64,000 nucleotides of DNA from Clostridiales bacterium (GCA_015069425.1 SVIP01000006.1:1-64000); one strand, 5' to 3'; counted from the first letter of the stretch, positions 37,760-46,382 are shown. Notes: a model not told the origin generated them from the letters alone. Numbers and translations: made by a program.

Positions 37760-37924
37760 CTATTTCGCTTCCTTATGAGTGGTATGCTTTTTGCAGAATT
37801 TACAATACTTTTGCATTTCTAATCTTTCAGTATCGTTTTTCTTATTTTTAAAAGTATCATAGTTTCTCTGCTTGCACTCCGTACAAGCCAAAGTTATCTT
37901 AGCTCTTGCGCCTTTTGCTGCCAT
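37760..37924 (-). CDS. rpmG: 50S ribosomal protein L33
   Basis: The 54-aa product starts [20 protein letters not shown] and has the zinc-binding pairs CTEC and CKFC. The start at 37924 is chosen because upstream codons do not match the family. It heads rpmG-secE-nusG-rplKA. Confidence 0.94.
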   Translation of the reverse strand: MAAKGARAKITLACTECKQRNYDTFKNKKNDTERLEMQKYCKFCKKHTTHKEAK

Positions 37925-37977
37925 AATGCACCTTCCGAACATCAAAAAATTACACCCCGTTACCGAGATGCTAATCA

Positions 37978-38006
37978 ATTTTAACAAATATATTCGTTTA
38001 TGTCAA
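37978..38006 (-). promoter_or_regulatory. rpmG-secE-nusG promoter
   Basis: TTGACA, 17 bases, TAAAAT on the minus strand, about 50 bases before rpmG. Confidence 0.75.
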
Positions 38007-38090
38007 GTTTTTTACGCTATTTTTTAAAGATTTTACCCTTAAAATCCCCTTTTTTTTACTCTCCTCCACATATTGCCATAATAGCAAAAA

Positions 38091-38116
38091 CCCGACCACA
38101 ATATATTGTAATCGGG
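38091..38116. terminator. Terminator after the SpoIVFB-like gene
   Basis: CCCGA pairs with TCGGG around the palindrome CAATATATTG. T-runs follow in both directions (TTTTTG on minus, ATTTTTTATTT on plus). Confidence 0.65.
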
Positions 38117-38167
38117 TGAATTTTTTATTTGATTTTTTTAGCGAATTTTTGCGTGTTTTTTACTTAT

Positions 38168-39004
38168 TTAAATATATTTGCTAAGGGGTGCGTATAATTC
38201 GCCTTTTTTTACAATTTCTAATATCTGTTCTTGTTTAAGAGTTGTCACGGGTGCGTCATCGTCGTAAACTACTATTTCACTTAAATAAGAAGTGTCTAGC
38301 ATACTCATCATCTTTTTTACGGTTGCGCTTTTATGTAAAGCTTGTTTCTTTACCTCCATTCCCCTTTTAAGCCGTTGAACGTCGATATCTTGATAAAGTT
38401 TTACGTAAATATTTTCCCTACCTTTCATAATAGCCCCAACGAAAACAAAGGATGCAAAAAACAAAAGTGAAAGATTTACAGTATTAAACGCACTAAAAAC
38501 AAACCCAACAAAGAGCAATAGTGAAAAAATAATGCCCGTTACCTTGCAAATTAAAAAACTTTTCTTTCTTCCAAAAATTTTTGATAAAGATGCGGAAAGG
38601 ACTCTTCCGCCGTCCAATGGAAAAACGGGCAAGAAGTTAATTATTGCAAGCGAAAAGTTAGCCTCTGCAACTATGTCTGTATAAGCGTAAAATATAGGAA
38701 AAATCCACCAAAGTGCGACGAAAAAAAGCACGATTGCAAGGTTAGTTAAAGGCCCAGCAAAGGCGATTTTCATTTGGTCTTTAATATCGACGTCATCAAT
38801 ATCTCCCCTAACAACCGCACCAAAGGGCATAAGGGTAATTTTATTTAGTTTATACCCACAATTTGACGCTACTAAAGAGTGCCCCAACTCATGGAGAAGG
38901 GCAGAAACCGTGTAAATAACAAACACGAATATTCTGCCCGTAAGCGCATAATAAACCCCGAACGCAAAGAACAACGGGTGAACGGATAAATTTATACCGC
39001 CCAT
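38168..39004 (-). CDS. spoIVFB: Intramembrane metalloprotease, SpoIVFB family (M50B)
   Basis: SpoIVFB cleaves pro-sigma-K in the mother cell during sporulation. The 278-aa protein has the zinc motif LLHELGHSLVA near residue 36, a further NFLPVFPLDGGR motif supplying the Asp ligand, about six membrane segments and a C-terminal CBS-like tail. It overlaps the upstream SpoIVFA-like gene by 13 bases, the spoIVFAB arrangement. No sigK is in the window. Confidence 0.85.
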   Translation of the reverse strand: MGGINLSVHPLFFAFGVYYALTGRIFVFVIYTVSALLHELGHSLVASNCGYKLNKITLMPFGAVVRGDIDDVDIKDQMKIAFAGPLTNLAIVLFFVALWWIFPIFYAYTDIVAEANFSLAIINFLPVFPLDGGRVLSASLSKIFGRKKSFLICKVTGIIFSLLLFVGFVFSAFNTVNLSLLFFASFVFVGAIMKGRENIYVKLYQDIDVQRLKRGMEVKKQALHKSATVKKMMSMLDTSYLSEIVVYDDDAPVTTLKQEQILEIVKKGELYAPLSKYI

Positions 39005-39789
39005 ACAACAGAGCCGTCAACTATCTGATAATCGGATATAACTAAGCCCTCTTGGTTCATAAAACACATAGTCGCTCCAGCGGTAACGTATCCAACGGGT
39101 ATGTTTTTATATACCGTTTGTTCTAAACCTGCATAAGCGTAGTCTATACCAGTAAGCAAGGTCTTAAAATTAGTGCTGTGCGTAATTTCTATTGAATATT
39201 TACCGTCGTCGCCTTGTATAACGTTGGTAACCGTTCCATCGCAAGGTGCGTAAACACTTCCGCTACCACTAAAGTTCATAATGCCGTCTGCTAAACTTAC
39301 TTGATTTTCGCCAACCGCAAGAACGGGGGTAAACTCGTCAAAAGTTCTCTCATCTACAGTCTTAGCCTGTTCTGTGCCAAACACTCCACGCAAGAATACG
39401 TTTATTCCGCTATCTGAGTAAAGTGCATTAGTTAAAAATATAGTCGCAACCAAAACACCTATAATGGTAAGTTGAATTCCTATCACTGAAAGTTTAAATT
39501 TATTTTTAGGCTTAACTTGCTTTTCTTGACACTCTTTATCATAAACTTCTTGCTCTAAAGCGCTATCGTCGTATTCATTTTGTATTTCTTGCTCTTGGCT
39601 CTCTACGTAACCAACCGATTGTTCGGGCATAACTTCCGTATTAACCTTTTCGATTAATTTGTTTTTAACCACCTCTGCATCTTCTTTTTTCTTTCTTTTA
39701 AATTTTCTCTTTTTTATCGGTGACAAAGTAATATTACAAGTGTTTACTGGTATTTCTAGCATAGATGCGTATTGTAATTTTTCGTTCAT
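38992..39789 (-). CDS. spoIVFA: SpoIVFA-like membrane protein with M23/LytM domain
   Basis: SpoIVFA tethers and modulates SpoIVFB. The 265-aa protein has a charged cytoplasmic region (1-95), one membrane segment near residues 98-121, and a periplasm-side M23-like domain (GSVYAPCDGTVTNVIQGDDG, then TLLTGIDYAYAGLEQTVYKN and IPVGYVTAGATM). The HxxxD and HxH zinc ligands of active M23 enzymes are absent, as in SpoIVFA. The sigma-E-like promoter at 39819-39848 supports the call. Confidence 0.75.
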   Translation of the reverse strand: MNEKLQYASMLEIPVNTCNITLSPIKKRKFKRKKKEDAEVVKNKLIEKVNTEVMPEQSVGYVESQEQEIQNEYDDSALEQEVYDKECQEKQVKPKNKFKLSVIGIQLTIIGVLVATIFLTNALYSDSGINVFLRGVFGTEQAKTVDERTFDEFTPVLAVGENQVSLADGIMNFSGSGSVYAPCDGTVTNVIQGDDGKYSIEITHSTNFKTLLTGIDYAYAGLEQTVYKNIPVGYVTAGATMCFMNQEGLVISDYQIVDGSVVWAV

Positions 39790-39818
39790 AATAATTCTCC
39801 TTTTTGCTCTTTCAATTA

Positions 39819-39848
39819 TCTTTATGACAAAAAGAAAAGGGATATGAC
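39819..39848 (-). promoter_or_regulatory. Sigma-E-like sporulation promoter
   Basis: On the minus strand GTCATATC is separated by 14 bases from CATAAAGA(T), close to the B. subtilis sigma-E pattern GTCATATT-14-CATACANT. It lies about 30 bases before the SpoIVFA-like ATG; spoIVFAB is a sigma-E target in B. subtilis. Confidence 0.55.
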
Positions 39849-39852
39849 AAAA

Positions 39853-39888
39853 AAATATCCCGCTTGGAAAATTCCAAGTAGGATATTT
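39853..39888 (-). terminator. Terminator of the duplicated-domain lipoprotein gene
   Basis: AAATATCC..CTTGGAA pairs with TTCCAAG..GGATATTT, followed on the minus strand by a run of seven T residues. Confidence 0.75.
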
Positions 39889-39899
39889 GTCGAAAATTA

Positions 39900-41576
39900 T
39901 TATTCTTCAATTGGCGTATCGTTTGCAGTTTCATCATCACTCGTGCGCCCAAAAGACGGATATACGCCCGCATGTTCTATACCCCTACCGCAATCGCAAC
40001 TGCGATAAAGGTACCCATCCTCGTGTGTTTGCCACTCGCCGAATACGTGCCCGAGTTCAGGCTCGTTTACTGTATATTCAGTATAGTCAAACACAACGGT
40101 ATGAAATTGATATAAAAGCCCTTCAATTTCTTTTATTCGCCAAACGCCGTTCAGTTTTTCCACGTAAACCTTAACGCCGTCAGCAACAAAGCACTTAACG
40201 AAAGTATCGACGAACTCAAAGTCTTTATTTTCTAAAATTTCTATAACTTCGCCAAGATATGAGTTTTCACCGTTTCCGCTTCCAACGGTAGACTCTAGCG
40301 CATTGTTTAATTCAATATCGGTAAAAATATACCAAATATGATTTGCTCGGCTGTAAATTCTGACATTTTCACCGTCTACGATAAAACAACCGTCCATAAT
40401 CGTTTGACCATCTTTGTCAAAGCAATAATACAAATTTTTTCCGTCCGAAACAAAACGCCTACTTTCAGTATCGGACGAGAAAGTAACGCCAATTCTATCA
40501 GTAAAAAAGTATTTTTCCTTTAGTTCCGCTATTAAAGAATTTAGATTTGGTTTTTCCTTGTCGGTGATAACTATTTCCGGAACACTTTCGTACTCTTTAA
40601 CAAAATCTCTTTCGTGGCAAGTACACTGTCTAAATTTATTCCCTTCGTGGTCGGTCTGCCACTCGCCTAAATTGTGTCCGCTAAAATTCGAGGGTATACC
40701 TATAGTAAAATTATTGTTAAATTTATAAGTTATCGTGCTTTTTACCTTCCCTTCGGAATCGTATAGTCGTACTTCACTAATCGAGCCATCATTAACGATT
40801 ACGCTGTAACGCCCGGAGATATACTCTCCCGTTTCCTCGTCAAACTCAAAATCGTTTTCCTCTATTAATTTATACACACTATAAAATGGCAAATCTTCAA
40901 TGCTGGCAGGCTTATCAGAATAAATAGCAAACTGCAAAATTTCGCTTAAATCACCGTCAATAATCTTTTCCCAATTCCTAGCCGTATCAACAGTTTCTAT
41001 GTAAGCCGTTCCTCTATTGCCATCTATCGGGAAAATATAACTACTTCGTGTGTAAACTATCTTTCCGTCCTCTTTCCCCGAAACTAAAAGCCATAAATTT
41101 TTCCCATCGCCTTTGTATAAATATTGATTGTCACCATAAGTATAATATATGTCGTAACGGCTACCAAACAAATTCAAGTCTCTTATTTGTGCAACGGCTT
41201 TATTTAGCACTGCTTGTCTATCGGTAACGAACGAACAAACCACGCAAGTTCCGTCTTTAACGGTATGTTCTTGCTTGTCTTTTACCTCCACTTCGTGCCC
41301 GCAAGAGGGGTTGTGCCAATGAAAATCTTGACTACTATCCCAATCACTTGAATATTGATGTTCGTTTCCCGTACTTTTAACCGTTTGCGTCTTTTTCTCT
41401 CCGCAATAACAAGAATATTCAATCACACCGTCGGTAGTGCAAGTAGCAAAAGTCTCACCCGTTTTATTAAACGAGTGATTATGCTCCTCGACTTGCGATT
41501 TTACGCAAGAGGCTAGCAAGACAGTCGACAACGACAAGATTATCAATAAAATTTTTAAAGATACGCTTTTAAACAA
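39900..41576 (-). CDS. Large lipoprotein with duplicated Cys/His-rich domains
   Basis: The 558-aa protein has a lipoprotein signal (lipobox LLASC at about residue 24). An HxH/Cys-rich stretch typical of gut Firmicutes surface proteins follows (CTTDGVIEYSCYCGEKKTQT, HWHNPSCGHEVEV). Then come two diverged copies of a module of about 200 residues (about 120-320 and 345-545). Each copy ends in a similar W-C-C motif: GHNLGEWQTDHEGNKFRQCTC and, in shorter form, GHVFGEWQTHEDGYLYRSCDC. Start is TTG at 41576 behind AGGTG, 8 bases after apgM. Function unknown; probably envelope-exposed. Confidence 0.75.
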   Translation of the reverse strand: MFKSVSLKILLIILSLSTVLLASCVKSQVEEHNHSFNKTGETFATCTTDGVIEYSCYCGEKKTQTVKSTGNEHQYSSDWDSSQDFHWHNPSCGHEVEVKDKQEHTVKDGTCVVCSFVTDRQAVLNKAVAQIRDLNLFGSRYDIYYTYGDNQYLYKGDGKNLWLLVSGKEDGKIVYTRSSYIFPIDGNRGTAYIETVDTARNWEKIIDGDLSEILQFAIYSDKPASIEDLPFYSVYKLIEENDFEFDEETGEYISGRYSVIVNDGSISEVRLYDSEGKVKSTITYKFNNNFTIGIPSNFSGHNLGEWQTDHEGNKFRQCTCHERDFVKEYESVPEIVITDKEKPNLNSLIAELKEKYFFTDRIGVTFSSDTESRRFVSDGKNLYYCFDKDGQTIMDGCFIVDGENVRIYSRANHIWYIFTDIELNNALESTVGSGNGENSYLGEVIEILENKDFEFVDTFVKCFVADGVKVYVEKLNGVWRIKEIEGLLYQFHTVVFDYTEYTVNEPELGHVFGEWQTHEDGYLYRSCDCGRGIEHAGVYPSFGRTSDDETANDTPIEE

Positions 41577-41584
41577 TTTTACAC

Positions 41585-42793
41585 CTAACCGTTTATCAAT
41601 TTTTTCATTAACTCATAACCAAATTCAACAAATGCGCCCGTCTTTTCTGCATTTTCTTCGTCGTAAGCACACGCACCGTTCCCACTATTTACCGAACTTT
41701 TGTAAATTAGGTAAGGAATAGGGTCAGAGCAGTGCGTCATTATAGATACGGGTGTGGGGTGGTCGGGGCAAATAAGTATATTAAAGTCCTCGCCCATCTC
41801 CTTAAGTCCTTCCACAACCGTCTTAACAACGCCGTCAATCTGTTCGATAGAATAAATTTTATTTTCAGTATCTCCGTGATGTCCGCATTCGTCGGGTGCT
41901 TCCATATGCACGTAGACAAAGTCTAGTCCATCTTTAAGTGCGTCAAGGCAAGCGTTTGCCTTGCCTTTAAAGTTGGTATCGTAGTTGCCAGTTGCACCCT
42001 CCACTTCGATAACACGCATATTAGCAAGTTTACCTATACCTTTTAATAGGTCAACTGCGGAAATTATGCCTCCGTCCAAATTAAAACGCTCCTTAAACGA
42101 CTGCAAGCAAGGTTTAGTACCTTCCCCCCAAAACCAAAGGGAATTTGCAGGGCGCTTACCGTCTGCGATTCTCTTTTTATTTACGGGGTGATCTTTTAGT
42201 AGTTCGTATGATTTTTTCATTAACTCAAGATATTTTTGTCCTTCTTCACTGGTCGGTAAATGTCCTTTGACCGGTTTGCCAGTAATATCGTGCGGAGGAG
42301 TTAAATCCCCAGCGACAACCCCATTATCAATTACCAAGCAATGTCTATAACTTATTCCTGAGTAAAGTTTAAGTTTATCACTATTCAATTCTTTTGCAAG
42401 ATATTCGATTAGCTCTTTTGCCTCTGGCGTAGAAATTTCTCCCGCACTGTAATCAATCATAGTTTTGTCATGATAATCCAACTCGTCGGAAACGGTAACT
42501 AAATTTGCACGAGCAGTAACGTCGGTCTCTTTTAACTCGATACCGATACTCGCCGCCTCTAAGGGCGAACGCCCAGTGTAACAATCGTGTGGATCATAAC
42601 CTAAAACTGAAAGGTTGGCAACGTCGCTACCAGGTTTCATACCGCACGGAACGGTACGGCAAAGTCCCACTTCACCGAGGCGTGAAAGATGGTCGATATA
42701 TGGTTTTTTTGCAAGCATTAACGGTGTTTTCCCACCAAGTGACGGTTGGCGATAATCCGCCATTCCATCTCCTAAAATTACTACGTATTTCAT
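41585..42793 (-). CDS. apgM: Cofactor-independent phosphoglycerate mutase, archaeal type
   Basis: ApgM interconverts 3- and 2-phosphoglycerate in glycolysis. The 402-aa protein has the metalloenzyme start VVILGDGMAD, MKPGSDVANLSVLGYDP with the phospho-serine, GRSPLEAASIGIEL and the metal-binding HMEAPDECGHHGD and ICPDHPTPVS. This is the aPGAM family, distinct from GpmI. It overlaps ung by 4 bases. Confidence 0.93.
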   Translation of the reverse strand: MKYVVILGDGMADYRQPSLGGKTPLMLAKKPYIDHLSRLGEVGLCRTVPCGMKPGSDVANLSVLGYDPHDCYTGRSPLEAASIGIELKETDVTARANLVTVSDELDYHDKTMIDYSAGEISTPEAKELIEYLAKELNSDKLKLYSGISYRHCLVIDNGVVAGDLTPPHDITGKPVKGHLPTSEEGQKYLELMKKSYELLKDHPVNKKRIADGKRPANSLWFWGEGTKPCLQSFKERFNLDGGIISAVDLLKGIGKLANMRVIEVEGATGNYDTNFKGKANACLDALKDGLDFVYVHMEAPDECGHHGDTENKIYSIEQIDGVVKTVVEGLKEMGEDFNILICPDHPTPVSIMTHCSDPIPYLIYKSSVNSGNGACAYDEENAEKTGAFVEFGYELMKKLING

Positions 42794-43458
42794 AAAGCAC
42801 TCCAGTCAATCGGCAAAATGCCGTGTTTAATAAGATATTCGTTAGTTTTCACAAAATGTCCACACCCAAAAAAGCCGTTGTATGCAGAAAGTGGACTAGG
42901 GTGCGCACACTCTAAAATCAAGTGTTTATCTCCGTCTATAAGCGGTTTTTTACTTCTAGCGTTTCCGCCCCAAAGCAAGAATACGACGTGTTCTCTGCCA
43001 CTTGAAATTTTTTTAATAATCCCGTCGGTAAACTGTTCCCACCCCTTGCCTTTATGAGAGTTGGCTTGGTGCGCACGAACAGTCAAAACGGTGTTTAACA
43101 ATAGAACGCCCTGTTTTGCCCAACCGATAAGGTTTCCGCTTTTTTTAACGGGGATACCCATCTCTGCGTACAGTTCTTTATACATATTAACTAATGAGGG
43201 CGGAACGTCAACCCCGTCTGGCACGGAAAAAGAAAGCCCCATTGCCTGCCCCTCGTTATGGTAGGGGTCCTGTCCTAAAAGCACAACCTTTATATCCCTA
43301 AAAGCCGTATATTTCATACTGTTAAAGATATCAAACATGGACGGGTAAACGGTGTGATTGTTGTATTCAGTTTTCAAAAATTCTCGAAGCGATAGATAAC
43401 TATTTGAAGAAAATTCTTCATTTAATATCTCGTCCCACTCTTTTGAAATTTTATACAT
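42790..43458 (-). CDS. ung: Uracil-DNA glycosylase
   Basis: Ung removes uracil from DNA in base excision repair. The 222-aa protein has the catalytic GQDPYHNEGQAMGL, LLLNTVLTV and the DNA-intercalating HPSPLSAYNGFFGC motif (family HPSPLS). It lies upstream of apgM and is divergent from mntP. Confidence 0.96.
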   Translation of the reverse strand: MYKISKEWDEILNEEFSSNSYLSLREFLKTEYNNHTVYPSMFDIFNSMKYTAFRDIKVVLLGQDPYHNEGQAMGLSFSVPDGVDVPPSLVNMYKELYAEMGIPVKKSGNLIGWAKQGVLLLNTVLTVRAHQANSHKGKGWEQFTDGIIKKISSGREHVVFLLWGGNARSKKPLIDGDKHLILECAHPSPLSAYNGFFGCGHFVKTNEYLIKHGILPIDWSAL

Positions 43459-43547
43459 AAAAATTCCTTTACTATTATTCGTAAATATGATAACATATTT
43501 TAGGTAATAAAATCAATATATTTATATATAATAAGCGAAAGGTTTTT

Positions 43548-44117
43548 ATGGATATTTTTGAAGTAATCATGATTGCAATCGCATTATCAATCGATGCGTG
43601 CGCAATAACAATAGCAAATTGCACGACCTATAAAAACAGTTTAACGCAAAAAAAAGAGTGGTTAATGCCCATTTGTTTCGGTGTTTTCCAAGGCATAATG
43701 CCGTTAATCGGGTTTTTTATCGGTTCGCTGTTTTTAAGTTTTATATCTGGATTTACTAAATTTTTATCGGCGGGAATATTTTTACTTCTCTCTATAAAAA
43801 TAGTGGTGGACATATTAAAAGAAGACGAGTGCAATATCGAAACAAAATGCGCCAAACCGTTCGGAATAACTTTAGTCATAATTCAGGCGATTGCTACTAG
43901 CATAGACGCACTAGCAATCGGCGTAACGATGGTAGAACTGACCTTTTCAATCTTTATTGCCGTAACGGTAATTGCGGTTATAACCTTTATTTTAGTAACG
44001 CTTGCCCTTTTCTTTGGTAAAACTCTAGGAAAACTTTTCGGTGCGTACGCCGAATGGATAGGCGCAGGGATACTCTTTATTTTAGCGTTAAAATCATTTA
44101 TGGAAGCGTTTATTTAG
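43548..44117 (+). CDS. mntP: MntP-like manganese exporter
   Basis: The 189-aa protein has six membrane helices arranged as two repeats, each with an Asp motif: ALSIDACAI near residue 13 and ATSIDALAIG near 116. This matches the MntP/LysE-superfamily. The start follows AAAGG. No yybP-ykoY riboswitch was seen in the 90-base upstream gap, so manganese control is not evident. A close relative is YtaF of spore formers. Confidence 0.8.
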   Translation: MDIFEVIMIAIALSIDACAITIANCTTYKNSLTQKKEWLMPICFGVFQGIMPLIGFFIGSLFLSFISGFTKFLSAGIFLLLSIKIVVDILKEDECNIETKCAKPFGITLVIIQAIATSIDALAIGVTMVELTFSIFIAVTVIAVITFILVTLALFFGKTLGKLFGAYAEWIGAGILFILALKSFMEAFI

Positions 44118-44140
44118 TAAAACGAATAAGACATAAATAA

Positions 44141-44171
44141 AAATGTCCACTAGTCTAACTGGTGGACATTT
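44141..44171. terminator. Bidirectional terminator between mntP and the XRE gene
   Basis: AAATGTCCACTAG pairs with CTGGTGGACATTT over 13 bp (one G-T pair) around TCTAA. Confidence 0.75.
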
Positions 44172-44209
44172 CTTTGCTCGATAAAAGAAAAAACCTAACT
44201 AATTAATTT

Positions 44210-44818
44210 TTATTTTTTCAATACTTTTTTGCACCAAGAACGCTTATTACATTTTGGGCATTTTAAGTAACGGGTAGTTCCAGCGTGCATTGCGTTAAGT
44301 GCTTGTGTATAGGTAGGAACAAACTCATTGCCACAGTGTTTGCACTTATATGCGCCTACGCTAACTTCAAGTTTTAAAGCAAAAAAGCACGGTATCAAAA
44401 ACACGACGCAAGAACCGATAATAGTAACAAGTTGCCATATACCTTCGGGTATAAAAAATGCAGCAATAAAGATACTTGCAATAAGGGCTGTAATACTTAC
44501 AATCATAATTAACCACATACAAGACCAAATCATCTTATTTTTCTTCTCTAATTCTTTTGTCATTTTAAGTAAAAGTTGTTCGTTCTTCTGATTATTATTT
44601 TCCATATTGATTTTCTCCCCGCTTAATAATTCGTTTACGGTGATACCGAGAACATCACAGAGTTCAAGCATAATCGAAGAGTCTGGCATTGCTATACCTC
44701 GTTCCCACTTAGATATTGCCTTGTCCGTGATGCCGAGTTTTTCTGATAACTGACTTTGCGTTAGGTTTTTTTGTTTTCTGCTCTCGGCAATAAATTTTCC
44801 AATTCTTATTTGATCCAT
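44210..44818 (-). CDS. XRE-family regulator with membrane anchor and zinc ribbon
   Basis: The 202-aa protein begins with an XRE helix-turn-helix (residues 5-60, KNLTQSQLSEKLGITDKAIS). A coiled linker follows, then two membrane helices (about 98-120 and 128-150) and a C-terminal CKHC...CPKC zinc ribbon. Membrane-tethered XRE regulators of this kind occur in Clostridia; the signal sensed is unknown. Start follows AAAGGAGG. It has its own promoter with a hairpin just upstream. Confidence 0.85.
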   Translation of the reverse strand: MDQIRIGKFIAESRKQKNLTQSQLSEKLGITDKAISKWERGIAMPDSSIMLELCDVLGITVNELLSGEKINMENNNQKNEQLLLKMTKELEKKNKMIWSCMWLIMIVSITALIASIFIAAFFIPEGIWQLVTIIGSCVVFLIPCFFALKLEVSVGAYKCKHCGNEFVPTYTQALNAMHAGTTRYLKCPKCNKRSWCKKVLKK

Positions 44819-44839
44819 AGGGAGCCTCCTTTCACTTTC

Positions 44840-44868
44840 ATTATAGCGGGTTTATCTTAAAATGTACA
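44840..44868 (-). promoter_or_regulatory. Promoter of the XRE regulator
   Basis: TGTACA, 17 bases and a perfect TATAAT on the minus strand. The inverted repeat 44871-44907 abuts the -35 box. Confidence 0.6.
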
Positions 44869-44870
44869 CC

Positions 44871-44907
44871 TACCGTTGGTTTAGTTAGACTTTGTAAACT
44901 AACGGTA
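44871..44907. promoter_or_regulatory. 13-bp inverted repeat at the XRE promoter
   Basis: TACCGTTGGTTTA pairs with TAAACTAACGGTA (one G-T) around an 11-base loop. No T-run follows on minus beyond TTTT after 8 bases. It could be an operator or a terminator of the upstream lipoprotein unit. Confidence 0.5.
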
Positions 44908-44913
44908 GAGTAA

Positions 44914-44940
44914 ATAATGCGCTCATCATGAGCGCATTAT
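44914..44940. repeat. 27-bp perfect palindrome
   Basis: ATAATGCGCTCAT-C-ATGAGCGCATTAT is a perfect 13-bp inverted repeat around one base, lying 12 bases after the small lipoprotein stop. There is no strong T-run, so terminator activity is uncertain. Confidence 0.6.
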
Positions 44941-44951
44941 CTTAAAATTTA

Positions 44952-45101
44952 TTAAAATTCATATTCATTATCGACTGCTTTGTCTGTCGAATAAAAACCC
45001 GTCCAACCGTCTTCGTCATCGTTCGGTTTTTGGCAAGCAGAAAAGCAAAGCGTAGCGACAAGCACCATTATTATTAAAATTAAACTTAACCCCTTTTTCA
45101 T
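44952..45101 (-). CDS. Small lipoprotein (49 aa)
   Basis: This gene is shorter than 60 codons. The reverse strand reads MKKGLSLILIIMVLVATLCF then SACQKPNDDEDGWTGFYSTD and ends AVDNEYEF. It has a clear lipoprotein signal with lipobox FSAC at about residue 23 and a mature acidic peptide of about 27 residues. The Shine-Dalgarno (AGGG) is weak. It lies between icd and the XRE gene on the same strand. No function can be assigned. Confidence 0.65.
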   Translation of the reverse strand: MKKGLSLILIIMVLVATLCFSACQKPNDDEDGWTGFYSTDKAVDNEYEF

Positions 45102-45131
45102 CGTTAACCCTACCAACAATTTAAATTTACT

Positions 45132-46331
45132 TTAAATTCTTTTTGCGATTGCTTGTAAAAATTCTCTTGAAGTGAGTTTTTTAGGCGTTACGCCCTCTTT
45201 TTTGAATAAGCCAACTAAGTCGCCCGTCATTTCGCCCTCTTCAATAGTTTTAATAGTTGCTTTTTCCAAGCGTTCTGCAAAATCCACTAAGTCGGGTAAA
45301 TTATCCATTTCCCCACGCTTTTTAAGCGCTCCGCTCCACGCAAATATGGTTGCAACGGGGTTGGTTGAAGTTTCTTCGCCCTTAATATATTTATAGTAAT
45401 GTCTTGTTACCGTGCCGTGTGCAGCCTCGTATTCGTAAACACCGTCTGGGGAAACCAATACGCTAGTCATCATTGCTAAACTGCCGTAAGCGGTAGCGAC
45501 CATATCGCTCATAACGTCACCGTCGTAATTCTTGCACGCCCAAACAATTCCGCCCTCACTGCGCACTATTCTTGCAACCACGTCGTCGATAAGCGTATAC
45601 ATATATTCTATGTTTGCACTTTCAAACTTTTCTTTATACTCGTTTTCGTAAATTCTTGCAAAAATTTCCTTAAACTTGCCGTCGTAAACCTTGCTTATAG
45701 TATCCTTTGTTGAAAACCATAAGGGAAGTTTCATGTCAAGTGCATAATTAAAGCACGCTCTTGCAAAACTTTCTATTGATTTGTCGGTATTGTGCATAGC
45801 GAGAACTATTCCGTCACCCTCAAAATCAAAAACGGTTTTTTGTGTTTTATTTCCGTCTCTATCTGTATAAACCAGTTCAGCCTTGCCTTTACCCGCAGTT
45901 CCATCTACTGCCTTATATATATCGCCGTACGCATGACGAGCGATAACTATAGGCTTTTTCCAAGTGGGAATATAAGGCGTTATTCCGTCCACTAAAATTG
46001 GGGCACGGAATACCGTTCCGTCAAGCATTGCCCTTATCGTGCCGTTAGGACTTTTATACATACTCTTTAAGTTGTATTCAGTCATTCTCTGTGCGTTAGG
46101 AGTAATTGTTGCACACTTTACTGCTACTCCGTACTTTTTGTTTGCTATTGCACTTTCTACCGTTACTTTATCGTCGGTCAAATCTCTATTAACAAGACCT
46201 AAATCGTAATATTCTGTCTTTAATTCTACAAACGGTTTTATAAGAATTTCTTTTATCCAGTCCCACAAAACCCTGGTCATCTCGTCGCCGTCCATTTCGA
46301 CTAGCGGTGTAATCATTTTAATTTTTTCCAT
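45132..46331 (-). CDS. icd: NADP isocitrate dehydrogenase, eukaryote-like dimeric type
   Basis: Icd oxidises isocitrate to 2-oxoglutarate and makes NADPH. The 399-aa protein begins MITPLVEMDGDEMTRVLWDW and has KCATITPNAQRMTEY, KSPNGTIRAMLDGTVFR, GDVMSDMVATAYGSL and EAAHGTVTRHYYKYIKGEET. These are hallmarks of the homodimeric NADP-IDH subfamily found in eukaryotes and some bacteria, rather than the E. coli type. It can supply 2-oxoglutarate for GdhA. No other TCA gene is near. Confidence 0.93.
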   Translation of the reverse strand: MEKIKMITPLVEMDGDEMTRVLWDWIKEILIKPFVELKTEYYDLGLVNRDLTDDKVTVESAIANKKYGVAVKCATITPNAQRMTEYNLKSMYKSPNGTIRAMLDGTVFRAPILVDGITPYIPTWKKPIVIARHAYGDIYKAVDGTAGKGKAELVYTDRDGNKTQKTVFDFEGDGIVLAMHNTDKSIESFARACFNYALDMKLPLWFSTKDTISKVYDGKFKEIFARIYENEYKEKFESANIEYMYTLIDDVVARIVRSEGGIVWACKNYDGDVMSDMVATAYGSLAMMTSVLVSPDGVYEYEAAHGTVTRHYYKYIKGEETSTNPVATIFAWSGALKKRGEMDNLPDLVDFAERLEKATIKTIEEGEMTGDLVGLFKKEGVTPKKLTSREFLQAIAKRI

Positions 46332-46382
46332 ATCGTGTCTCCATTATTTTATCCCGTTTATTTTAACACATACATGATTTTT

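Noticed and set aside
43459-43547. yybP-ykoY manganese riboswitch before mntP
   Set aside because: The gap is 89 bases of AT-rich sequence without the conserved stems of that class.
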